The translations under genes and the position numbers were made by a program. A DNA stretch of 64,000 nt from Myxococcales bacterium (GTDB lineage Bacteria; Myxococcota_A; Polyangia; Polyangiales; Polyangiaceae): the NCBI GenBank assembly GCA_016712525.1, contig JADJQX010000001.1, positions 558,001 through 622,000 on the forward strand. Direction: 5' to 3'. Below the pieces are notes generated by a model. The model did not search any database. It was not told where the DNA came from and saw only the letters and a program-made list of their open reading frames with translations. The stretch's first letter is position 1, and every line of letters starts with the position of its first letter. Below are positions 33,739 to 41,441 of this stretch, piece by piece.

Positions 33739-34194
33739 CGGAGAGCTCCTTCTCTGAGAGATGGCCGTCCCGAGCCGCACCAGGATGGTGCCGACGCGCC
33801 GATCCGAGGATCGGGGCCATCGACGTGGCGACCGGGCAAACCCTTCGCTATCGAACACGACTTGACGGAGGAGCATCGCACGGCATTCACGCGATCGTTC
33901 ACCCTCCTCGAGCGCGGGGCGCGACTTTTCGACTTTTCGACGCGACATCTTGCACCTACGACCCCATTGAAGGCTGCGTAAGGTTCGTCGAAGCGCCTCA
34001 CGAGCGGCGCTCGAGAGGGGTCATCGGAGTTGCCAGTCGCCGCCGTGTCGCCGCTTCGAGCGCCACGACCGACAAGATCCTCGCGGGCGGCGTCGCGCTT
34101 CGCACACCGGGCCGTCCGAAGGGGACGGAAGCCCGAGAAAACCTGGTATTTCGGCTCGACCACCCGAGGCACGTCCGTTGCTACCATCGAGCAC
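33739..34194. other. Divergent intergenic region, no gene seen
   Basis: 456 bases between the small exported protein and the kelch lipoprotein, which are divergently transcribed. It should hold two promoters. The open frames that cross it are shadows of neighbouring codon bias. A CGATC/GATCG-rich palindromic stretch lies near 33800-33825. No promoter can be named with confidence. Confidence 0.5.
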
Positions 34195-35520
34195 ATGCGC
34201 TCCTCGCGGCCCTTCTTCTTCGCCCTCCTCCTCGCCTCGGCCTGCACCACCGAGGCCGCCGCACCGGGCAGCTCCACGCCCGTGCTCACCATCCCTCCCA
34301 CGGTGAGCGTGGACCAGGGGCGCGCCGCGCGCGTTCCGCTCGGGCTCGAAGGGGCCACGGCGAGCGACGTCGTCGTCACGCCGAGCGAGGGCCTCACGGC
34401 CAAGGTCGAGGGCGCCGAGCTCGTGGTGGCCGCGTCGTACGAGGCCGGTGAGAAGGGCACGGTCATCGTCGAGGCCAAAGGCGCACGTGCCGAGCTCGGC
34501 GTGAGCGTGCGCGCGATCGCGTGGAAGACGCGTTTTCAGTGGAAGAAGGACGAAGGGCCCATCGCGCGCGAGCACGCGACCTTCTTCGAGGACGACGAGC
34601 GTCGGGTCGCGTACATGCTCCACGGGTTCGGCTACGAGCCGTACGGGCAGCCCCTCGGTGACGCGTTCGTCTTCGACATGGCGAAGGGCACGTGGGCCAC
34701 GTGGACGCCCACGGGCGACGTGCCCGAGCCCGCCGGTGCGCGCAGGGTCGCGCGCGCCCCCGGGTCGAAGGTGCACTACCTCTACGGCGGCGCAAAGAAG
34801 GACGACAAGGACGAGGGCGGCCTCTACCGCGTCGATCTCGGAAACCCTTCGAAGACGTTCACCAAGCTCACGTTCGCAGGCACGGCGCCCGCGGGCCGCT
34901 CCCTCCACGCGTTCGCATTCGACGAGAAATCGTCGCGCTTCGTCGTGTTCGGCGGGGTGAGCTACGAGGCCTCGTCGATGTTCCTGGGCGACACGTGGGT
35001 CGGCAAGCTCGAGGGCGACACGGTCACGTGGTCCGAGCTCAAGCCCTCCGTGGCGCCGACCGCGCGGTACGGCTCGTTCACGGCGTTCGACCCGAAATCG
35101 CGGCGCCTCGTCGTGTGGAGCGGCGCGCAGAAGCCGAAGGGCGGAGACTCCGTGAACGCGGCCCAAGACGCGTGGGCGCTCGACATGACGAAGGACGTCC
35201 CCGAGTGGTCCGCGCTCGATCTCGGCGCGAGCCCCCCTTCGGGCCGACGGAACGGGTGCGGCGTGTTCGAGCCCGAGAGCCAGCGCCTCTTCGTCTACGG
35301 CGGAACCAAAGACGCCAAGGTCTCCGAGACCGGGCTCTTCGCGCTCGATCTCTCGGGCGCGTCGCCCACGTTCACGCGGATCGAGCGCGAGGGCGCCCCT
35401 CCGCTCCGGTCGTCGGGGTTCGGGTACGTCGACCCGAAGACGCACGACGTCACGTGTGGGTTCGGCAACGACAAGTCCCTCTTTACGGACGTGAACGTGC
35501 TCGGGTATCCCGAGAAGTAG
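34195..35520 (+). CDS. Kelch-repeat lipoprotein
   Basis: 441 residues from the ATG at 34195. The signal MRSSRPFFFALLLASAC ends in a lipobox Cys at residue 17. Residues 20-115 look like a beta-sandwich (TVSVDQGRAARVPLGL, a putative Ig-like domain). From about 120 onward it has kelch-type propeller blades, each with a run of hydrophobic residues, a GG pair and a spaced Tyr-Trp (LYGGAKKDDKDEGGLYRVDL, FVVFGGVSYEASS, FVYGGTKDAKVSETG). Six or so blades would close a beta-propeller at the cell surface. Ligand unknown. The last 38 bases overlap the convergent LysR gene. Confidence 0.85.
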   Translation: MRSSRPFFFALLLASACTTEAAAPGSSTPVLTIPPTVSVDQGRAARVPLGLEGATASDVVVTPSEGLTAKVEGAELVVAASYEAGEKGTVIVEAKGARAELGVSVRAIAWKTRFQWKKDEGPIAREHATFFEDDERRVAYMLHGFGYEPYGQPLGDAFVFDMAKGTWATWTPTGDVPEPAGARRVARAPGSKVHYLYGGAKKDDKDEGGLYRVDLGNPSKTFTKLTFAGTAPAGRSLHAFAFDEKSSRFVVFGGVSYEASSMFLGDTWVGKLEGDTVTWSELKPSVAPTARYGSFTAFDPKSRRLVVWSGAQKPKGGDSVNAAQDAWALDMTKDVPEWSALDLGASPPSGRRNGCGVFEPESQRLFVYGGTKDAKVSETGLFALDLSGASPTFTRIEREGAPPLRSSGFGYVDPKTHDVTCGFGNDKSLFTDVNVLGYPEK

Positions 35521-36424
35521 CCGCTCTCGGGCGCGCTTTCATCGCACCGGCGAGCCGCTCGGCGTCCCGCGCGAAGGCCTCGGCGAGCGTGTCGAGCACG
35601 GCCCGCACACGCGGTGTGCCCTTCACGTCCTTGTGGACGGTGAGCCAGATGGGCTCGCTCGGCTCGTCGGGCATGGGCACGTGCTGGAGGTCGGGCTCTC
35701 GATCGCCGAGATAGCGCGGGAGGACCGCGACGCCCGAGCCGCTGCGCGCGGCCTCGAGGAGCGCGATGGTGAAGTCGCACACGAGCACGGCGCGCGCGCC
35801 GCCCGAGAGCTTCGCGACCCACGAGCCATCGACCACCTTGGGGCCCGAAGGGCACGTCAGGATCGCGTGCTCACGGAGCTCCCCGGGCCGCGTGAGCGGG
35901 CGCTTCGCGAGGTATCCACGCGAGGCGTAGAGGCCATACGCGACGTGCCCCACCCTGCGCACGACGAGGTCCTCGTGAGGCGTGCGAAAGAACCGCACGG
36001 CGACGTCGGCCTCGCGGCGCGAGAGGTCGAGCACGGTGCCGGTGGTGACGAGCTCCAGGGCGAGCTTGGGGTAGCGCGCGCCGAGCCCCGCGAGCAGAGG
36101 GGCCAGGTACGTCGCGCCGAACGTCTCGGGCGAGGTGACCCGCACGGCCCCCTCGACGACGCTCTTGCTCGCGTCGGCGCCGCGCTGGAGGGCGAGCACG
36201 GCATCCTCGACGCGGAGCAGATCGAAGAGCACACGCTCCCCCTCGAGGGTCGGCACGTAGCCCTGCGACGTCCGCGCGAAGATCGTCACGCCGAGCGAGG
36301 CCTCGGCGGACTCGACGCGGCGGCCGACGGTCGTGTGGTCGACGTCGAGCGCCTTCGCCGTGCGCGCGAGCGAACCGTGCCGCGAGAGCGCGAGCACGTA
36401 CCGGAGATCGTCCCAGCTCGTCAT
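35483..36424 (-). CDS. LysR family transcriptional regulator
   Basis: 313 residues. The N-terminal winged helix (about residues 5-65) shows the family pattern LRYVLALSRHGSLARTAKALDVDHTTVGRRVESAEASLG. It is of the GcvA/VGRRI-type subgroup, with Asp-His-x-Thr-Val-Gly-Arg in the recognition helix. The periplasmic-binding-like effector domain follows (about 90-295). LysR regulators usually control the divergent neighbour, here the small lipoprotein at 36500, only 75 bases away, but nothing in the sequence confirms that. The Arg-rich C-terminus (residues 296-313) is unusual. Confidence 0.92.
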   Translation of the reverse strand: MTSWDDLRYVLALSRHGSLARTAKALDVDHTTVGRRVESAEASLGVTIFARTSQGYVPTLEGERVLFDLLRVEDAVLALQRGADASKSVVEGAVRVTSPETFGATYLAPLLAGLGARYPKLALELVTTGTVLDLSRREADVAVRFFRTPHEDLVVRRVGHVAYGLYASRGYLAKRPLTRPGELREHAILTCPSGPKVVDGSWVAKLSGGARAVLVCDFTIALLEAARSGSGVAVLPRYLGDREPDLQHVPMPDEPSEPIWLTVHKDVKGTPRVRAVLDTLAEAFARDAERLAGAMKARPRAATSRDTRARSRP

Positions 36425-36499
36425 GATGTGGATTTTCGCACAGCCGCCGTGGATGGGTGAGCCTTCCTGCGAGAGGGGCCTCGTGCGAGGGTTCTACCC

Positions 36500-36979
36500 A
36501 TGATTCGTCGCTCGTTCGCCACCGTCGCCGTGATCGTCATGGGAGCTCTTGCCGCGTGTGGCGGCAAGGTCGAGGATTTCCGCACAGCCGAAGAGAGCCC
36601 CGCTCCTCCCCCCCCGGGCGACGCCGCCCCCGCGACGACCGACGCAGCAGCGATCCCCGCGATCCCCGGCGGCGACGGCGGCGCATGCCGCTTCGTCCCA
36701 TCGACCTTGCACCTCACGCCGAACCCACTGAACGAACAGGCATGCCAATCGCCCCTCGAGTGCGAGGTCCTCATGGGGCACGGCGCGGCGTTCGTGCGCT
36801 GCATGGGCGGAGTCGGCTCGGAAGCCCCCGTCTTCACCGACTCGTGCGACGAGACGACCTGCACCTGTCACGACGACAGGGTCGGGTTCGCCGTCCATTT
36901 CGACATCGCGTGGGCGTACGGCCAGCGCCGCTCGCGGACATGCAGTTACTCCGTCGAGGTCGTGCCCACCTCTCCATGA
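36500..36979 (+). CDS. Small Cys-rich lipoprotein (tandem copy 1)
   Basis: 159 residues. The signal MIRRSFATVAVIVMGALAAC ends in a lipobox Cys at residue 20, followed by a 40-residue Pro/Ala/Asp linker. The mature domain (about 60-159) has six Cys in a pattern shared with the next gene: GGAC-R, LNEQACQSPLECEV, GHGAAFVRC, DSCDETTCTCH, then a final AYGQRRSRTCSY. The two are tandem paralogs about 60 bases apart. An exported disulfide-bonded surface domain of unknown function; no family recognised. Confidence 0.8.
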   Translation: MIRRSFATVAVIVMGALAACGGKVEDFRTAEESPAPPPPGDAAPATTDAAAIPAIPGGDGGACRFVPSTLHLTPNPLNEQACQSPLECEVLMGHGAAFVRCMGGVGSEAPVFTDSCDETTCTCHDDRVGFAVHFDIAWAYGQRRSRTCSYSVEVVPTSP

Positions 36980-37040
36980 CGGCACACCCTTGTTTCCATT
37001 CCCACGTACACCGACGTCATTTCGTTCCCCGCGAGGTCCC

Positions 37041-37454
37041 ATGCGACGCACGATTCGGCCCATTTTGGCCCTCCTCTTTCTCTCGGGCACGCTCACCTTC
37101 GCGTGCGGCGGCGCCGTCGAGGACTCTGGCCCCGGCGCCGAAAACGCGAGCCCCGCACGAGACGGTGGCGCTTGCAGCATGGTGGCCTCGGGGCTCCGGC
37201 TCGTCCCGAGCGCGTCGAACGGTCCCGCCTGCGGCGAAGCCGTGGCGTGCGACGTCTCGACGGGGCATGGCGCGTACTGGACGCGGTGCGCGGCCGGGGT
37301 CGGCACGAAGAACCCGGTGAGCACCGACGAATGCGACAAGTCCACCTGCCGCTGCACGAACGGAGCCGGGTTCGTGATCGACTTCGCGACATCGACCGCG
37401 TACGGCGCGAACGACGCGCGCACGTGCACCTACCGCGTCGAACGCACCCCGTAG
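37041..37454 (+). CDS. Small Cys-rich lipoprotein (tandem copy 2)
   Basis: 137 residues from the ATG at 37041. The signal IRPILALLFLSGTLTFAC gives the lipidation Cys at residue 22. The domain follows the upstream paralog closely: GGACSMVASGLRLVPS, CGEAVACDVSTGHGAYWTRC, ECDKSTCRCTNGAGF, and STAYGANDARTCTYRVE. The linker is shorter (about 20 residues instead of 40). The pair looks like a recent duplication with the Cys framework kept and surface residues changed, as expected for proteins that bind different partners. Function unknown. Confidence 0.8.
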   Translation: MRRTIRPILALLFLSGTLTFACGGAVEDSGPGAENASPARDGGACSMVASGLRLVPSASNGPACGEAVACDVSTGHGAYWTRCAAGVGTKNPVSTDECDKSTCRCTNGAGFVIDFATSTAYGANDARTCTYRVERTP

Positions 37455-37477
37455 CAGCCCGAGCTCGGGGCGAGGGC

Positions 37478-38047
37478 CTATCCCCGAGGGGAGACGGCAC
37501 GGCCAGCCTCGTGCTCCTCGGCGAGCTTCGCGAAGAGCAGGTGGTCTTCCCACTCGCCCGCGATGCACACGAGCTTCTTCGCGAGCCCCTCGCGCCGAAA
37601 TCCGCATTTTTCGGCCACGCGGAGGCTCCGCGTGTTCCTCGGCATGACCGCACACGAGACCCTGTGCAAGGCGAGCCCATGAGGGACGGGCGCGAAGGCG
37701 AGGTCGAGGGCGGCGCGGACGGCCAGCGTCGTGAGGCCCCTCCCGGCGAACGCCACGTGCACGGCCCAGCCCACGTTCGCGGACTGCGAGACGCTGCGCA
37801 CGATGTCGTTCAGGTTCACGAAGGCCACGATGTCCCCCGCGTGCGACAGGGCGAGGCCCTTGAACGAGGACCCGGAACGGTGCTGCCCGAGGAGCCTGTC
37901 GAAGCGAACGGCGAGCGTGTCCTCCGGCCCGGGCTTCGGGGACCACGGCGCGTGCAGCGCCGAGCTCGCCTGCATCGCAGAAATCCACGCGTCGCGGTCG
38001 CCTTCCCGAACCGCGCGGTAGACGAGCTCCTCCGTTTCGACCCTCAT
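37478..38047 (-). CDS. RimJ/RimL-type GNAT acetyltransferase
   Basis: 189 residues from the ATG at 38047. The GNAT fold is recognisable: an N-terminal strand and helix (YRAVREGDRDAWISAM), a middle block (VGWAVHVAFAGRGLTTLAV) containing the acetyl-CoA loop G-R-G-L-T, and the late motif LHRVSCAVMPRNTRSLRVAEKCGFRREGLAK typical of the RimJ/RimL subgroup. The final W-E-D-H-L-L-F-A is also common there. These enzymes acetylate N-terminal amines of ribosomal proteins or small amines; substrate here is unknown. It stands between two lipoprotein pairs. Confidence 0.9.
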   Translation of the reverse strand: MRVETEELVYRAVREGDRDAWISAMQASSALHAPWSPKPGPEDTLAVRFDRLLGQHRSGSSFKGLALSHAGDIVAFVNLNDIVRSVSQSANVGWAVHVAFAGRGLTTLAVRAALDLAFAPVPHGLALHRVSCAVMPRNTRSLRVAEKCGFRREGLAKKLVCIAGEWEDHLLFAKLAEEHEAGRAVSPRG

Positions 38048-38070
38048 CCGCCGACGGTAACCCTGAAATC

Positions 38071-38964
38071 TCAGCGCTGCACGAACGAGAGCTTGGCCGA
38101 GTTCACGCCGAAGCTCACGACGGGCTCGAACGCGGCGCCCGTCGTGTCCCACACGCCGGCCTCGTAACCCGCGGTCGCCTGGTCTTGCCAACGGAAGTTC
38201 TCGTACGTGTTCACCTCGAAGACGCTCGCGAGGTTCTGGGTGACGGCCGTGTCGACCACGAGGTCCACGGGGAACTCGTAGAACGCACGCGCGCCTTCGT
38301 TCACGAACGTGACGATGCCCGACGTGGGCGGAATGGGGAGCGGCTGCACGCCCTCGGTGGTCACGGGCTGCGCGCCCACCGTCTCGAAGGTGGTCTTGTA
38401 GTACCCCTGGTCGCGCACGGCGCCCTCGGCCGTGGCTCCCTTCGTGAGGACCTGCACCGTGTCGAACGTGCCGTCGAACGCGAGCCCTTGGGTGTGCGCT
38501 CGGCCTCGCACCTTCCACGTGACCTTGGTGACGCCGATGCGCGCGCGCGTGTACCTGCCGGCGACGAGCCGCGCGATGGGCACCGTGGCGATCGACGTGT
38601 CGGCGCCGTCGGCTACGCTGCACGTGACCCCGTCGGCGCCCGTGTCTTTGGCGTCGAACACCACGAGCGGCGAGACATCGGCGGCGTCGCGGTAGAGCGA
38701 GAGGCTCACGATGGAGAGGGTCTGCGCGAGCGGCGTCTGGCCCGACGTCCCCTCGAGGACGGGTACCTTCGCTTGCGTCGCGCGGAGGCGCACCTCGACC
38801 GTCGGGCCGTTCGGCTGCGACCCTGCGTCACCCGAGGGAGCGTCGCTCGCCTTGCCCGAGTCGGCCGGATCGAAGCCGCCCACGTCGACCGTGCCCGAGC
38901 ACGCGACCGAGACCACGCCCACGGCGAACCCCACCGCGAGCCCCGAGACGACGGTGCGCTTCAT
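38071..38964 (-). CDS. Lipoprotein, MbnP-like (tandem copy 2)
   Basis: 297 residues. The signal ends in VVSVAC (Cys at about residue 22). Residues 52-297 are beta-rich with a common plan shared with the next protein: VRLRATQAKVPVLEGTSGQTP, then LYRDAADVSPLVVFD, LVAGRYTRARIGVTKV, IPPTSGIVTFVNEGARAFYEFP, and FEVNTYENFRWQDQ near the C-terminus. This vaguely recalls lipoproteins of the MbnP type, but copper ligands are not obvious, so I keep the name only as a hint. It overlaps its upstream paralog by ATGA, so the two are cotranslated. Function unknown. Confidence 0.6.
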   Translation of the reverse strand: MKRTVVSGLAVGFAVGVVSVACSGTVDVGGFDPADSGKASDAPSGDAGSQPNGPTVEVRLRATQAKVPVLEGTSGQTPLAQTLSIVSLSLYRDAADVSPLVVFDAKDTGADGVTCSVADGADTSIATVPIARLVAGRYTRARIGVTKVTWKVRGRAHTQGLAFDGTFDTVQVLTKGATAEGAVRDQGYYKTTFETVGAQPVTTEGVQPLPIPPTSGIVTFVNEGARAFYEFPVDLVVDTAVTQNLASVFEVNTYENFRWQDQATAGYEAGVWDTTGAAFEPVVSFGVNSAKLSFVQR

Positions 38965-39872
38965 TGCTCCCAGTATAGCCGGGCCGCGTTCGCGCCGAAG
39001 CTCACGACGGGCTCGAAGGTGCCAGGGGTCGTGTCGTAGACGCCGCGGCGGTAGCCGGGTGAGTCTTGATCGACCCAGCGGAAGTTCTCGTGGGTGTTCA
39101 CCTCGAAGATGGCGTGGAGGTCCCCCGTGACGCCGGTGTCGATCGTCATGTCGATCGGAAAGGCGTAGACGAGGCCATTTTTGCCCTCTTCGAGCGCGAT
39201 ACCACCTTGCCCGGTGGTGGTCGGGAGGGGCGCGTCGGCCCCCTCGACGCTCTGCTTGGGGATCGAGGGCGCGACGAACGTGTAGCGGTAGTAGCCCTTG
39301 TCCCGCTTCTGCCCGTCGAGCGTGGTCCCGTTCGTGAGCACCTGCACGTTCTCGAACGTGCCCGGGATGGCGAAGCCCGAGGCGTGCATGGTCGACGCCA
39401 CGTGGAAGCGCAGGTACGCCACCTCGACGCGCGCGTAGGTGTAGCGGCCCGCGCGCAGGCTCTTGATGGGCAGCTTGGCGAGCACCGTGTCGTCGCCTTC
39501 GGAGAGGCCCCCTTCGACCGGGGCGCTCCCGTGATCGAACACGGTGTACCCGTTCGGATCGTCCTTCGAGGTGAAGAGCGTGAGGCTCTTCCACGCCATG
39601 CGCTGGAGGCTCGGGGTCTGCCCGGACGAGCCCGGGGCGTGCGCGAAGGCGGCCTGCGTCGCGCGGACGTGCACCGAGACCATCGGCCCCGACGCGGTGT
39701 CGGGAGCTCCGGGTGTACCGGGCGTCGTCTCGCCTCCGGGCGGGTTGCCCTCGGGGGTCGTCGGCGCGCCTCCGGACGGGTCGGGGATGTCGACCGTCGA
39801 GCCGCCACAGGCGACGAGGGAGAGGCCGAGAGACGAGACGACGAGAGCCGAAGCAAGACCGAACGAGCGCAT
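38961..39872 (-). CDS. Lipoprotein, MbnP-like (tandem copy 1)
   Basis: 303 residues from the ATG at 39872 (GGAGG seven bases upstream). The signal SALVVSSLGLSLVAC supplies the lipidation Cys, followed by a Gly/Pro/Thr linker to about residue 60. The mature part parallels the downstream paralog: VHVRATQAAFAHAPGSSGQTP, SLRAGRYTYARVEVAYLRF, GGIALEEGKNGLVYAFPID, FEVNTHENFRWVDQ. The pair probably forms a heteromeric surface complex or two isoforms, by coupling and similarity; the partner is unknown. Confidence 0.65.
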   Translation of the reverse strand: MRSFGLASALVVSSLGLSLVACGGSTVDIPDPSGGAPTTPEGNPPGGETTPGTPGAPDTASGPMVSVHVRATQAAFAHAPGSSGQTPSLQRMAWKSLTLFTSKDDPNGYTVFDHGSAPVEGGLSEGDDTVLAKLPIKSLRAGRYTYARVEVAYLRFHVASTMHASGFAIPGTFENVQVLTNGTTLDGQKRDKGYYRYTFVAPSIPKQSVEGADAPLPTTTGQGGIALEEGKNGLVYAFPIDMTIDTGVTGDLHAIFEVNTHENFRWVDQDSPGYRRGVYDTTPGTFEPVVSFGANAARLYWEQ

Positions 39873-40009
39873 CAGATCCTCCTTGCCGGTCGCCGAGCGA
39901 CGCGGTTCGGAGAGTGGGTGGTGGCGCCGGGGCGGCATTATGAGGGCCGCGACGAACTTTCTACGACTTCTCCCAACCTATCGATATCACGTCATAAAAT
40001 GCCCACCGA

Positions 40010-40774
40010 TCACGGCTTCTCGGGCGGGGCGAGCAGCGCGTCGATGCGCGTCTTGTGGGACGAGCCGGGGTACGCCTTGGCGAAGCGCGCCGCGCGGGCC
40101 TCGGCCTCGGGGCGACGACCCAAACGCACGAGGGCGTCGATGGCGATGACCTCGCGCTCTTGGGCGAGCAGACCTCGAGGGAAGGTGCGCGCGTGCTCCT
40201 CGGCTTTGGCGAGCGCGCGCGCGGGGCTCGACCGGAGCGCGTCTTGCGCCTCACGGAGGAGCGCGGGCTCTTGCGCGGGGTCGGCGTCTTGCGCAGCGCT
40301 CGCGGCGGGCGACGAAGAGGACGACGGGCGTGGTCTCGGCGCGCTCGCGGGCGCGCTCACGCTCGGCAAGGGGGAGAGGTCGGCGCTCGGCACAGACGAT
40401 GCGGGCGTGGAAGGGGCAGCGCTCGGCACGAACGTGACGCCGCTCGGCGCAGGCACGACGGGAGCGCTCGACAGCACCACGGCGGTGCCCACCCCTGCGC
40501 CCGCGAGCACGGCCGCCGCGGCGATGGCGGCGAGCGTGCCCTTGGTGAGCGAGAAGAGCCCTGCTTTGGCCCCGGCGGCCGCCGCTCCGGCCTTGATGGC
40601 CGAGGCCCCGCCCGGCGGCATGGGGGGAGGCACGGGCGGCACGAGCAGCGGCAAAATACGGGCTTCGAGGGCCTCCGTGCGAGGGGCGTCGGGCACGTCG
40701 GCGCGCGCGCCCGCGAGGGCTTTCTTCAAGAAGGCCGAGCCACCGTCGCGCATTCTCACGGGATCGTCGCTCAT
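40010..40774 (-). CDS. Probable anti-sigma factor with a membrane helix
   Basis: 254 residues, overlapping the sigma gene by ATGA. A charged cytoplasmic N-terminus (about 1-65, LKKALAGARADVPDAPRTEALEARI), one membrane helix (about 76-98, TLAAIAAAAVLAGAGVGTAVVL), then a 60-residue Pro/Ser/Ala linker. The C-terminal 85 residues form a TPR-like helix array (DALRSSPARALAKAEEHARTFPRG, LGRRPEAEARAARFAKAYP). This is the usual size and place of a single-pass anti-sigma factor in myxobacteria. The zinc-binding ZAS motif is not visible. Confidence 0.75.
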   Translation of the reverse strand: MSDDPVRMRDGGSAFLKKALAGARADVPDAPRTEALEARILPLLVPPVPPPMPPGGASAIKAGAAAAGAKAGLFSLTKGTLAAIAAAAVLAGAGVGTAVVLSSAPVVPAPSGVTFVPSAAPSTPASSVPSADLSPLPSVSAPASAPRPRPSSSSSPAASAAQDADPAQEPALLREAQDALRSSPARALAKAEEHARTFPRGLLAQEREVIAIDALVRLGRRPEAEARAARFAKAYPGSSHKTRIDALLAPPEKP

Positions 40775-41319
40775 GACGCGCGACCTCCTTCCTCGAGCTC
40801 ACGGGCGAGCTCTTCGACACGTTTGCGGGCGGCGTGGAGGCGAGAGTACGCCGTCTGGAGCGGGCACTCGAGCGCCTGGGCGACCTCGTTCATGGGAAGC
40901 TCTTCGATCTCGTAGAGGACGAACACGGCGCGTTTGTCGTCGTCGAGCTGCATCAAGATGCGGTCGAGCAGATCGCGCGCCTGCGAGACCGTCGCCCTGT
41001 CGAGCGGCGTGCCGTGCTCTACGCCTTCGGGCGGCTCGTCGGTGAGCACCTCGCGGCGGCGAGGCGCGCGTTTGCGGTAGTCCGACGCGGTCCGCACGCA
41101 GATGCCGTAGATCCACGTGCGGAGCTGCGAGCGCCCCTCGAACTCGGCGAGCTTGCGCATCACGACCAAGAAGACCTCTTGGCATACGTCGTCGACGTCG
41201 CCCTCGGCCACCCCGAGCCGCCGGAGCGCGCGGAAGACGAAGGGCAAGTTCTCGCGGAACACCGTCGCGATGTCGTGAGGTGACCTCCTCGGGTCGGGTG
41301 CGACGGGCTGGGGTTGCAT
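40771..41319 (-). CDS. ECF-type RNA polymerase sigma factor
   Basis: 182 residues. Region 2 spans about 15-85 (FVFRALRRLGVAEGDVDDVCQEVFLVV, RTWIYGICVRTASDYRK) and region 4 about 115-170 (LDDDKRAVFVLYEIEELPMNEVAQALECP). It heads a two-gene operon with the membrane anti-sigma factor, translationally coupled. The final residues are Glu/Arg-rich. Target promoters cannot be deduced. The Ser/Thr kinase gene starting at 43727 ends 120 bases upstream on the same strand, so read-through is possible. Confidence 0.93.
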   Translation of the reverse strand: MQPQPVAPDPRRSPHDIATVFRENLPFVFRALRRLGVAEGDVDDVCQEVFLVVMRKLAEFEGRSQLRTWIYGICVRTASDYRKRAPRRREVLTDEPPEGVEHGTPLDRATVSQARDLLDRILMQLDDDKRAVFVLYEIEELPMNEVAQALECPLQTAYSRLHAARKRVEELARELEEGGRAS

Positions 41320-41441
41320 GGGCTCGCGGAAGGACCGCCACCCGTTCGTGGAGGCTCCCGGGGCGCATTATCGAGGGTCCGGAGAAAAAGTCCTAAGGCG
41401 CTAAAAAGCCCTTGGGTTCCGGCATGTTGGGCACAACCTGG

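Noticed and set aside
33739..33948. Longer start for the small exported protein
   Set aside because: The ATG at 33738 has a strong ribosome site and begins the hydrophobic signal; upstream residues are Arg/Ser-rich noise.
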